In this document: piece by piece, positions 46,521-53,788 of the stretch
How the letters are laid out: each line of letters opens with the position of its first letter
How positions within the stretch are numbered: position 1 is the first letter of the stretch
Assembly: GCF_029873255.1 (NCBI RefSeq)
Contig: NZ_CP123622.1
Span: forward strand, 1,948,501 to 2,012,500
DNA length: 64,000 bases
Direction of reading: 5' to 3'
Source of the DNA: Pigmentibacter sp. JX0631
GTDB taxonomy: Bacteria > Bdellovibrionota_B > Oligoflexia > Silvanigrellales > Silvanigrellaceae
Position numbers and translations under genes: made by a program
Notes under the pieces: generated by a model
The model's database searches: none
Seen by the model: only the letters and a program-made list of their open reading frames with translations
Told to the model about the DNA's origin: nothing

Positions 46521-47861
46521 ATGATAAATATAAATAGAATAGTTATTTTTGGAGATAGTTTAAGTGATTTTAATAGAATGCAAGATAGCATTTTAGGAAA
46601 AGTAAGTAAAACTATTGGAAAAATTCCTCGTTCACCTTATCAAAGATTTACAAATGGATATGCTTGGGGTGACTGGTTAAGAACATATCTATTTAGAAGT
46701 AAAGTAAAAAGAATGAGTGGAATAGAATTAGTAAACGAAGCTTATTCGGTAAATTATATTCCAAAATACTTGCCACCTGATACAGAATTTATTAAATTTA
46801 AAATTGAAAATTATGCTGTAGGTGGAGCGACAGCTATAAATTTTAAAAAGGTAAAAAAAGGAAATTTAGTTTCAAATTTTCTTGACAATTTATCGTCTGA
46901 ATGTGATTTATTTCTTAAAGAAAATAGAATAAATTCTTCAAACGAAAATCAAAATCTATTAAATAATGATCTTTATATCATATGGGCTGGAGCTAATGAT
47001 TTTATTACGGCTGGATGGGATGATTTTGAATGCGCAAATCATGCAACAGAAGCTATTCTTGATTTAATAAAACGCTTAATGAATTATGGTGGGCAAAATT
47101 TCGTAATATTTAATTTACCATTTTTTACAGCTGCACCTAGATTTAGATTGAGTGAAGAGGAAAATAATGAGGTCAATAAAATACGTAATGTTCATTTAGA
47201 TGACTTAGTAAGATACTTTAATTTTTTGTTAAACGAAAAAGTTAACAGTTTTTTAAATCAAAATTTAAATAGCTCAAGAGATAATATAAATCTTGTAAGA
47301 AAATCAAGAGAAGCTCTAACTAGGGTTGCCAATGATCTTCCAGCTACTGTATCAAAATCTGTATATGCTGATCTTGCAAAACCATTAAATAATTTTAATT
47401 TAAATATTGAAATAAAAGATTTAAATTCAGTAATGATCAATTTAGATGAAAATAAATTTCAAAAACTTGAATTTGAAAATGAAGTTTATCCTACAAAAAT
47501 TACAGAATATAAAAAAGGAATGACTCAAATAGATAAATCTAGAATAAAAAATCGTGAGGAACAAAGGCTTTCAACTATGAATAGTAATACAATTTTAACG
47601 AGAACTTCGCAGATAATTTCCTCAAATAACTCGAACCCTTATATTGATGATCCTAAAAATTACAAAGAAAAATTTATAAGGAAAAACTCTTTGGGAGATA
47701 AAAATCCAAATGAAAAAAACTCTTTACTTAAAGTTTATGCTTATCATGATGATGTTCACCCAGGAAAAGAGATTCATAATTTACTAGGAATTATAATTTC
47801 TAAGATGTTAAATAAATCTTTTAATTTCTTTGCTCCTACAAGTAGATCATTTGAAATTTAA
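46521..47861 (+). CDS. SGNH/GDSL hydrolase (intact paralogue)
   Basis: 446 residues. Block I is GDSLSDFNRM (Ser13), then YQRFTNGYAWGDWL, block II-like YAVGGATAINF, block III GANDFIT near residue 157, and the catalytic Asp/His in HDDVHPGKEIH near 410-413. This is the layout of GDSL esterases, phospholipases and acyltransferases. Between blocks III and V is a long insert (about 230-395) that is Asn/Lys-rich. No signal peptide is visible, which is unusual for this group and could mean cytosolic action or a non-Sec route. Paralogue of the split gene at 22554-24125. The ribosome-binding site AAGGAG precedes the ATG. Confidence 0.88.
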   Translation: MININRIVIFGDSLSDFNRMQDSILGKVSKTIGKIPRSPYQRFTNGYAWGDWLRTYLFRSKVKRMSGIELVNEAYSVNYIPKYLPPDTEFIKFKIENYAVGGATAINFKKVKKGNLVSNFLDNLSSECDLFLKENRINSSNENQNLLNNDLYIIWAGANDFITAGWDDFECANHATEAILDLIKRLMNYGGQNFVIFNLPFFTAAPRFRLSEEENNEVNKIRNVHLDDLVRYFNFLLNEKVNSFLNQNLNSSRDNINLVRKSREALTRVANDLPATVSKSVYADLAKPLNNFNLNIEIKDLNSVMINLDENKFQKLEFENEVYPTKITEYKKGMTQIDKSRIKNREEQRLSTMNSNTILTRTSQIISSNNSNPYIDDPKNYKEKFIRKNSLGDKNPNEKNSLLKVYAYHDDVHPGKEIHNLLGIIISKMLNKSFNFFAPTSRSFEI

Positions 47862-47943
47862 TTTAGAACTATTTACTAATAATGTGCACTGTATATTTAT
47901 ATTAGATGAATTAATTTTAAAGTAGATTATTTTAGATTAAAAA

Positions 47944-48393
47944 TTAAGAATTTCTAATAAAATAAATTTGCTTTAAATTTTGATAATTGAAATTATTACA
48001 TTGCTGTTGAATCATTTCTATAACCCATTCGCGTGATATTTCTTCAGATAATGGAATTGCAAGATCTTTAATATTCTGTTTTTTACAATGTTGGAGAAGG
48101 GATTCAAATACAGGTTCTAAATTACTTATTTTTATTTTTTCTTGCCAATTATTTTTTACTGTCATTGTTAAAATGTGTTTCGTGCCAAATAATGCGGATA
48201 TACTATAATGATATGTATGATAAGGTTTTAATTGCTTTCTGATACAAGCCCTAGCATATTCACGGTAATAGTCAGGCCATACACGTTTCATTTTTTTGGT
48301 TAAAGGATCATGACTTAACCCAATACAGTTAATGGGGTGAATAACCGCTTCAGGATAGATATCAAATACATTTTCAATTGTTGTAAATATCAT
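47944..48393 (-). CDS. Macro-domain-like protein
   Basis: 149 residues. AVIHPINCIGLSHDPLTKKM, WPDYYREYARACIRKQLKP and later LAIPLSEEISREWV follow the order of macro domains of the DarG/ADP-ribose-processing type, with Asn in PINCIG corresponding to the catalytic/ligand Asn. The glycine-rich phosphate loop usually seen after IP (IPxLGxGxGGL) is replaced by SEEISREW, so hydrolase activity is doubtful and it may only bind ADP-ribose. It lies 12 bases after the membrane-protein gene, in the same operon. Antitoxin-like or phage-derived origin is possible. Confidence 0.7.
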   Translation of the reverse strand: MIFTTIENVFDIYPEAVIHPINCIGLSHDPLTKKMKRVWPDYYREYARACIRKQLKPYHTYHYSISALFGTKHILTMTVKNNWQEKIKISNLEPVFESLLQHCKKQNIKDLAIPLSEEISREWVIEMIQQQCNNFNYQNLKQIYFIRNS

Positions 48394-48405
48394 AACCCAC
48401 CAACA

Positions 48406-48858
48406 CTATTTATTAAGCATCCTTATAGACAGGTAGTTAAAGATTGTTGCAACCAATGCTGCGCTACTGCCTACCCATAAACCATAGCCTATTTTTATTT
48501 GATTTGTCGCTAAAGCAACAACACCAAACATTTCAACTGGCAATGTTTTAGCAATCGTAGTTTGATATGCTATACGGGCTAGTTGGTAGTAATAAATGAA
48601 AGTAATGCATAAAGAAAGTAAAAGTAAAAAATATAAGATAAATTTCTTTGCTTTTGCAGTCCTTCCTAAAATAAAAGACAATATAAGCATTACTAGAGAA
48701 AGTAGTAAGATGAGTAAGACGGAATTTCCTCCTACGTCTAATCCCGTCTTTGAGCCAACACCATAGGACATCCAGGGCAATAGAGGGCAAGTGAGCATCA
48801 ATAAACAAAGGATATTCAAGGTATAGTATTTTAACTTTTCTGCTTGATTCATAATCAT
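48406..48858 (-). CDS. Four-helix membrane protein behind a Fur-like box
   Basis: About 150 residues with four hydrophobic helices (around residues 11-30, 43-65, 71-92, 118-145). No family recognised. Polar residues between helices one and two include YGVGSKTGLDVGGNS. The gene has a Fur-like box 14 bases upstream of the start codon, so it may be iron-repressed together with the macro-domain gene downstream. An alternative start 6 bases downstream (ATG AAT) is possible. Confidence 0.65.
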   Translation of the reverse strand: MIMNQAEKLKYYTLNILCLLMLTCPLLPWMSYGVGSKTGLDVGGNSVLLILLLSLVMLILSFILGRTAKAKKFILYFLLLLSLCITFIYYYQLARIAYQTTIAKTLPVEMFGVVALATNQIKIGYGLWVGSSAALVATIFNYLSIRMLNK

Positions 48859-48871
48859 TCCTTTAGTTAGT

Positions 48872-48890
48872 AAAAATGAGAATCATGATT
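48872..48890 (-). promoter_or_regulatory. Fur-like box upstream of the membrane/macro-domain operon
   Basis: AAAAATGAGAATCATGATT matches the 19-base Fur consensus GATAATGATAATCATTATC at 14 positions and contains TGAGAATCAT, a common core in Fur sites. On the minus strand a TATAAT (48894-48899) precedes it, so the box would cover the predicted transcription start. The -35 is poor (TTTTAA). Confidence 0.45.
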
Positions 48891-49187
48891 TTTATTATAG
48901 TATAATTTTAATATACTTAAAAATTTTTAATAATATCATTTTCTTTTTTACCAAGATTTTCTTAAGATGAAAATCTAAATAAAATTAAAATGCAATCTTA
49001 TTAGAATTTTATTGAAAGTATTTTAATTTTTTATTTTAAAAAATATTTTTAATATTTTCTTTTTTTAAATGATTTAGTTTTATTTTAAAGTAATTATCTA
49101 TATAAAAATTATTTTCATTCAATTAATTTAAAATTTAGATAGTTTAATTTATTGAAATAACTGAAAATTAATTTAATGAAAACTAAA

Positions 49188-49216
49188 TTGACAACAAAAT
49201 AATAAAAATATATTTT
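49188..49216 (+). promoter_or_regulatory. Consensus-like sigma-70 promoter
   Basis: TTGACA (49188-49193), a 17-base spacer, TATTTT (49211-49216). It reads into the 49253 gene, and its -10 lies inside the 47-bp palindrome. The rest of the intergenic region 48859-49187, apart from the Fur-like box, is AT-rich without other signals. Confidence 0.6.
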
Positions 49217-49254
49217 CCTAATTAATAACCCTTTTATTAGTTAGGAAAATATAT
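49208..49254. promoter_or_regulatory. 47-bp near-perfect palindrome from -10 box to start codon
   Basis: The arms are 49208-49228 and 49234-49254 (21 bases each, 20 complementary plus one T/G that would be a wobble in RNA), with the 5-base loop CCCTT. The right arm includes the Shine-Dalgarno TTAGGA and the first two bases of the ATG at 49253. It can act as an operator over the promoter. The predicted RNA start (about 49223) would retain only part of the left arm, so a translation-blocking hairpin would be shortened. Confidence 0.65.
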
Positions 49255-49999
49255 GGGAATTATGTTAAAAAAAAATGCGTTTGATTTTTCAACCTCTAGT
49301 TTACTAGAACAATATAAATCAGATAATGATTGGTTTGCAAACGGTTGGAATATTTTATCTAATGAAAAACATATATCAACAGCATATAACTTATATTCTT
49401 CATCTTATTCAACAAAGCATGAATTTTTGCTTTTAGGTGATAGTGATATTCGAACAAATCCTGAACTTGTGAATGACTTTGGAAAAACAACAGGAGCAAG
49501 AGCCAGTATAAATATGGCTGGTACTAATGGCGCTATTTTAGATGATATTTACTGGTCACCATTACTAAATGATTGTTTTATTTTAGGAGGTATTCATAGA
49601 AATTTAGACTTTTGTTATGCTGAGGTAAACTCAAATCGTATAAATTATCTTTCTAATCCAACATCATTTGACTATCTAAATACATGGATCGAGTTTTTTA
49701 ATAAGAATCCTGATATTTTATTTATAAAGAGTAATAGATTAAAAAAATTTAATCCTAGAGTATTTGCAAGAGAACTTCTTGGTTTAAAACTTTTTGGTTA
49801 TGAAACGGTTTTAGATAATCTTCAATTATCTTTCAAATGTATGGATAAAGATAAAGCTAATAGCGCAAGTTTTTCAGAATATATAAATTATTTAAATAAG
49901 TTTCCTTTTAATGTTAATTTAGAAGGTGTTAAAAAAGAAATATCTAAATTTTTGTTTGGTAATGAACAAGCGCTCCAAATGGATTTAAAATACAAATAA
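49253..49999 (+). CDS. Protein of unknown function under palindrome control
   Basis: 248 residues; family not recognised. No signal peptide or membrane segment. The central part FLLLGDSDIRTNPELVNDFGKTTGARASINMAGTNGAILDDIYWSP and CFILGGIHRNLDFC looks like a folded alpha/beta domain, followed by a helical C-terminus (ARELLGLKLFGYETV). It is not a GDSL enzyme: GDSD has no matching other blocks. The ATG at 49253 has AGGA 7 bases upstream; a second ATG at 49262 is possible. Single gene with its own strong promoter. Tight control suggests an inducible product. Confidence 0.65.
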   Translation: MGIMLKKNAFDFSTSSLLEQYKSDNDWFANGWNILSNEKHISTAYNLYSSSYSTKHEFLLLGDSDIRTNPELVNDFGKTTGARASINMAGTNGAILDDIYWSPLLNDCFILGGIHRNLDFCYAEVNSNRINYLSNPTSFDYLNTWIEFFNKNPDILFIKSNRLKKFNPRVFARELLGLKLFGYETVLDNLQLSFKCMDKDKANSASFSEYINYLNKFPFNVNLEGVKKEISKFLFGNEQALQMDLKYK

Positions 50000-50210
50000 A
50001 ATCATTCATATAAGAAAAAGTAGAAGTTTTTATGCTGAATTAATAAACAGAGCTTTGAATGCAATTTATTTAAGCTTTATTTTATTGAAATAATTAAAAA
50101 TAATAAATTTACATTTTCCCTTAAAAAAATTAAAATTCTTTTGCAAACAATTTTGTTTCTTTATTTTTTGCATCCAATTTTCAAATTAATTTCTAAGGGT
50201 CTAAAATAAA

Positions 50211-51290
50211 ATGAAAAAATTTAATTATTTAATTCCTGTTTTTTCTCTTTTAGCTATAAGCTGCGGAAAATCGAATAATGATTCTGATAAAAATAAGAGT
50301 GAATATACAGTTAATAATAAATATGAATTTAAAGATACTCCATCAAAAGGCTTTAATGATAGAATTAGTGCATTAGTATTTCATTATACTGCACTTGATC
50401 AAGATAAATCTTTGGAAACTCTTATTAAAGGTAACGTTAGCGCGCATTGGTTAATTCCTGAATCAGGAAATACTGTGTATAAATTGGTGAGCGAAGACAA
50501 ACGATCATACCATGCCGGGATCAGTTCTTGGAAACGAAGATCTGATCTCAATGATACTTCCGTTGGAATAGAAATAGTTAATTTGGGTTATACTTGTATT
50601 AATAACCCAAAGAGTGATCAATGCCCAAAGAATGAAAAAAAATGGTACAAATATACCGATGATCAAATATCTATGATTCTTAATTTAGCAAAGGATATTC
50701 AAAATCGATATAAAATTGATCCTTTATGCGTCGTTGGTCACTCAGATATAGCTGTAGGTAGAAAAGTTGATCCAGGTCCCTATTTCCCATGGCAACAATT
50801 AGCAAATGCTGGAGTTGGTGCTTGGGTTACTGAAGATGAAATTCAACAACAGCTTAAGTTAATTCAAAATAGTATTAGTGATGATATAACTACTTTTACT
50901 CTACAAACAAGATTATATGAATTTGGTTACGATATTCGGAATTCTAACTACACAGACAAATTTATAGATAATGAATTAACAAAAAAAATATTTCCTGAAT
51001 TTTCAGATACTGACAGTAAAATAAAGAATTGGAAAAGTATACCTTTTGATAATCTAGTTTTATTAAATAAATTAAATACATATTCTTCAAAAAATACTAC
51101 TGATGCAATTAATATAAAAGATATTTTTGATATTAATCTAACTATGAGTGCTATTGATGCTTTTGCAATGCACTTTTTACCAGAAGAATTTTTATCTAAT
51201 GAGGTTGCTGATAATAAAAAACTTCTTGCGACTATACAAGCTTTACTAATTAAATATCCTAATAGAGCCAAATCGGGGTGTGGGTACTAA
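50211..51290 (+). CDS. N-acetylmuramoyl-L-alanine amidase lipoprotein (AmiD-like)
   Basis: 359 residues. Lipobox AISC at about residues 15-18. The Amidase_2 domain spans about residues 50-200: zinc ligand His in LVFHYTALDQ, then SAHWLIPESGNTVYKLV, YHAGISSW, VGIEIVN with the catalytic Glu, and GHSDIAVGRKVDPGPYFPW with the last His and Asp. The C-terminal 130 residues include a peptidoglycan-binding-like start (LQTRLYEFGYDI). It resembles E. coli AmiD, an outer-membrane amidase that cleaves peptide from MurNAc in the periplasm during wall recycling. All metal and acid residues are in place. Monocistronic; start ATG preceded by a weak purine-rich site. Confidence 0.92.
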   Translation: MKKFNYLIPVFSLLAISCGKSNNDSDKNKSEYTVNNKYEFKDTPSKGFNDRISALVFHYTALDQDKSLETLIKGNVSAHWLIPESGNTVYKLVSEDKRSYHAGISSWKRRSDLNDTSVGIEIVNLGYTCINNPKSDQCPKNEKKWYKYTDDQISMILNLAKDIQNRYKIDPLCVVGHSDIAVGRKVDPGPYFPWQQLANAGVGAWVTEDEIQQQLKLIQNSISDDITTFTLQTRLYEFGYDIRNSNYTDKFIDNELTKKIFPEFSDTDSKIKNWKSIPFDNLVLLNKLNTYSSKNTTDAINIKDIFDINLTMSAIDAFAMHFLPEEFLSNEVADNKKLLATIQALLIKYPNRAKSGCGY

Positions 51291-51312
51291 AATCTCTTAT
51301 AAATTTACTTAA

Positions 51313-51969
51313 TTAATATTTTTTAGTGAAAAAATCTTTGATGTACATAGGTAATGGGGTTTTATTTCTACTGTCAGCTAAGGCATCCGAATAAGATATC
51401 TCGCATGGAATGATTCCAGACCAAGTATCGAATTCTTGATCCATTTCTTTATCAACAGGAAATCCAGTTCTTGTTTTTGCAGACGCTTCGTCAAGATTAA
51501 ACGCAATAACTTCTGTTATTTTTGTTTCATGCTCGGTTGGTTGTCTTACATTTTCCCATCGTTTTGGTAGTATTTTATTTGTTAAAGCTGCAAATATTTT
51601 GTATTTTTCATCGCTTTTAGTTACCTTTTGTCCATTTGAAAATATAACAACGGAACGGTAGTTTAATGAATGGGAAAATGCGGACTTTGCTAAAACCAAG
51701 CCGTCAACTATACTTACAGTTATACAAGTTTTTTTTTCATTGCTTAATGCTTTCATCATTCTGCTACCAATGGAACCATGGATATAAATTTTATTTTCGA
51801 TTCTTACATACATAGTAGGCATAACAAAGACGTTTGCATTTTCATCTACAAAACCAATATTACATAAGTAACAGGAATCTAAAATATTATAAATAATTTC
51901 CTTGTCATATGAACCTCTGTCTGGATAGCGATTTAGCGTCGTAATTGTTTTTGTTTTAGTATCTGACAT
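51313..51969 (-). CDS. Pyridoxamine 5'-phosphate oxidase-like flavin-binding protein
   Basis: 218 residues. Split-barrel FMN-binding pattern: LDSCYLCNIGFVDENANVFVMPTMYVRI, IYIHGSIGSRMMKAL and TVSIVDGLVLAKSAFSHSLNYRSVVIFS, which matches the Pyridox_ox_2/NimA-like group. Such proteins often reduce small molecules or quench nitro compounds; the true substrate is not clear. It is divergent from a MocR-type regulator with only 58 bases between, a common arrangement in which the regulator controls it. GGAG precedes the ATG. Confidence 0.85.
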   Translation of the reverse strand: MSDTKTKTITTLNRYPDRGSYDKEIIYNILDSCYLCNIGFVDENANVFVMPTMYVRIENKIYIHGSIGSRMMKALSNEKKTCITVSIVDGLVLAKSAFSHSLNYRSVVIFSNGQKVTKSDEKYKIFAALTNKILPKRWENVRQPTEHETKITEVIAFNLDEASAKTRTGFPVDKEMDQEFDTWSGIIPCEISYSDALADSRNKTPLPMYIKDFFTKKY

Positions 51970-52016
51970 CTACATTCTCCTCTCTTCTGTTACTTTTCAC
52001 TCTGTTATTTTAAGTT

Positions 52017-52065
52017 AAACTGGTCTAATGTTAAGGACCAGTTTTAAAGAAAGGCTTAGACCAGT
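52017..52065. promoter_or_regulatory. Putative MocR operator with three half-sites
   Basis: AAACTGGTC (52017-52025) and GACCAGTTT (52036-52044) form a 9-bp perfect inverted repeat, and GACCAGT recurs at 52059-52065 as a direct repeat 23 bases after the second half-site. This fits regulators of the MocR/PdxR type, which bind repeated half-sites between divergent genes. The site overlaps the annotated start codon at 52028. Confidence 0.55.
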
Positions 52066-53542
52066 GAAAGAATTTTCTCTTCAACTAGCAAATACAAATC
52101 GTTGCTGTTATCTGAATTTTGCTGAAAGCATAAAAAATGCAATAAGAATTGGAGTTTTAAAAGCAGGTGAAAAATTACCTGCAAGTAGAACATTTTCAAA
52201 AATGCTTGGAATTCATAAAAATACAATCTTAGCTGGATTTGAAGAGTTACAAGTAGAAGGGTGGATACATTCGAAACAAAGAAAAGGGTATTGGGTTTCT
52301 GAAACATTACCTAATTGTTTCTTTAAATCTAAAAAATTAAAAGACGAGATTAAATTCTCACAAAATAATTATTCGGAATTAAATTGGGATTTAAATAAAG
52401 TCCCTTCTGTTAATTTAAATTTAGTTACAAAAAATAAAATTAGATATCATTTTAAAGGAGCAGGCCCTGATATTAGAGAGTTTCCTTTAGATGATTTTCG
52501 TTCTTATTTAAATGAAAGCATAAAAAGGGCTGGAACAAAATTATTTAGTTATGATTCGCCAAGAGGGTATGATCCTTTTCTCGATCAAGTTAGTATTTAT
52601 TTACGTAGAGTAAGAGGTTTTATTCCACAAGAATTAGTAGTTACTCATGGAGCGCAAGAGGCTCTTTTTATTATAGCGCAAATATTAATAAAGACTGGTG
52701 ATTATGTAGCTGTAGAAGAATTAGGGTATCAATCTGCCTTTGCGGTATTTAAAAATTTTGGCGCAAATTTAATTCCTATTCAATTAGATGAAAATGGTAT
52801 TATTCCTGAGCATTTGGAAGAGCAAGTAAAAAAACAAAAAATAAAATTACTCTACCTAACTCCTTTACATCAGTATCCAACAACTGTTACTTTAACAATT
52901 GAAAGAAGATTGAAGATTTATGAAATTGCTGTAAAAAATAATATTAAAATTATTGAAGATGACTATGATCATGAGTTTCATTATAAAACACAGCCATTAC
53001 CTCCAATGGCTGCTAACGATCCAGCGGGCATTATTCTATATGTCACTACCTTTTCTAAAATTTTTTCACCTTCTGCGAGAATAGGAATTTTAGCCATTCC
53101 ATCATTTCTTCTTGCGCATGTTTTAAAAGTAAAAAAAATCATTAGCTATCAAAACGATCTTTTGCTGCAAGATGCATTGTGGCGATGGATGCGTGCTGGG
53201 GGATTTGAAAAGCATTTACGGCGTATGCGCAAAATTTATCAGGAACGAAGAGATGTTCTAAACTCTAGTTTGTTACTTTTGCAAAAGCAGCTGTCTTCTT
53301 TATCTTGGAGAAACCCAAATGGAGGAATGGCTATTTGGGTGGACTTAGGATTTTCTAGTTTTGAATTCTCAAAAAAGGCTTTACGCAAAGGGGTTTTAAT
53401 AGGGCACGAAAGTGAGTACACAAGTCGGGAGAGTAATAATAAAAATAATTCTAGTAATGGAAATCACATTCGGTTATTTTTTGCTAATTTAAAATCAGCC
53501 GAAATAAAAGAAGGAATGCAAATATTGGGTGAGCTTTTTTAA
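52028..53542 (+). CDS. MocR/PdxR-type GntR regulator with aminotransferase domain
   Basis: 504 residues (492 if started at the GTG at 52064). The N-terminal winged helix is ESIKNAIRIGVLKAGEKLPASRTFSKMLGIHKNTILAGFEELQVEGW, at about residues 35-85. The fold-type I aminotransferase domain follows: THGAQEALFIIAQIL, LYLTPLHQYPTTVTLT, EDDYDHEFHY, and the PLP lysine in TTFSKIFSPSARIG near residue 344. Probably controls the divergent flavoprotein gene and perhaps vitamin B6-linked genes. The ATG at 52028 lies within the operator; the GTG at 52064 has AAAGG upstream and leaves the operator outside the gene, so I consider it an equally good start. Confidence 0.9.
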   Translation: MLRTSFKERLRPVKEFSLQLANTNRCCYLNFAESIKNAIRIGVLKAGEKLPASRTFSKMLGIHKNTILAGFEELQVEGWIHSKQRKGYWVSETLPNCFFKSKKLKDEIKFSQNNYSELNWDLNKVPSVNLNLVTKNKIRYHFKGAGPDIREFPLDDFRSYLNESIKRAGTKLFSYDSPRGYDPFLDQVSIYLRRVRGFIPQELVVTHGAQEALFIIAQILIKTGDYVAVEELGYQSAFAVFKNFGANLIPIQLDENGIIPEHLEEQVKKQKIKLLYLTPLHQYPTTVTLTIERRLKIYEIAVKNNIKIIEDDYDHEFHYKTQPLPPMAANDPAGIILYVTTFSKIFSPSARIGILAIPSFLLAHVLKVKKIISYQNDLLLQDALWRWMRAGGFEKHLRRMRKIYQERRDVLNSSLLLLQKQLSSLSWRNPNGGMAIWVDLGFSSFEFSKKALRKGVLIGHESEYTSRESNNKNNSSNGNHIRLFFANLKSAEIKEGMQILGELF

Positions 53543-53607
53543 TTCACTCCACTATTATTATTTAAAACTAATTTTTAAGTTGTAAGTAGAGAAAGTTAAG
53601 AGATTTA

Positions 53608-53684
53608 TGGTGACAAGGAGTGGACTTGAACCACCGACCTGAGGATTATGAGACCTCCGCTCTAACCAGCTGAGCTACCCTGCC
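53608..53684 (-). tRNA. tRNA-Met (anticodon CAT)
   Basis: 77 bases including an encoded CCA (53608-53610 on the plus strand). Loop CTCATAA places anticodon CAT. Acceptor pairs are GGCAGGG with CCTTGTC (two G-U). T-loop GTTCAAG is normal. The first base pair is G-C, so it is not the initiator; elongator Met or lysidine-modified Ile2 cannot be told from this alone. The pair at 31-39 is T-T, a mismatch at the top of the anticodon stem. Confidence 0.9.
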
Positions 53685-53788
53685 ACAATCGTGAATGAAG
53701 CAAATATTATGTTATCGTTTAAAAGTCAAGCAAGGGCTTTGAGGATTTACAACTTTTGCCCTTTGAATGAAGTACTGAAACAAGTAGG

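Noticed and set aside
49433-49450. GDSD in the 49253 product as a GDSL hydrolase motif
   Set aside because: None of the other SGNH blocks (Gly, Asn, Asp-x-x-His) follow in the right order.
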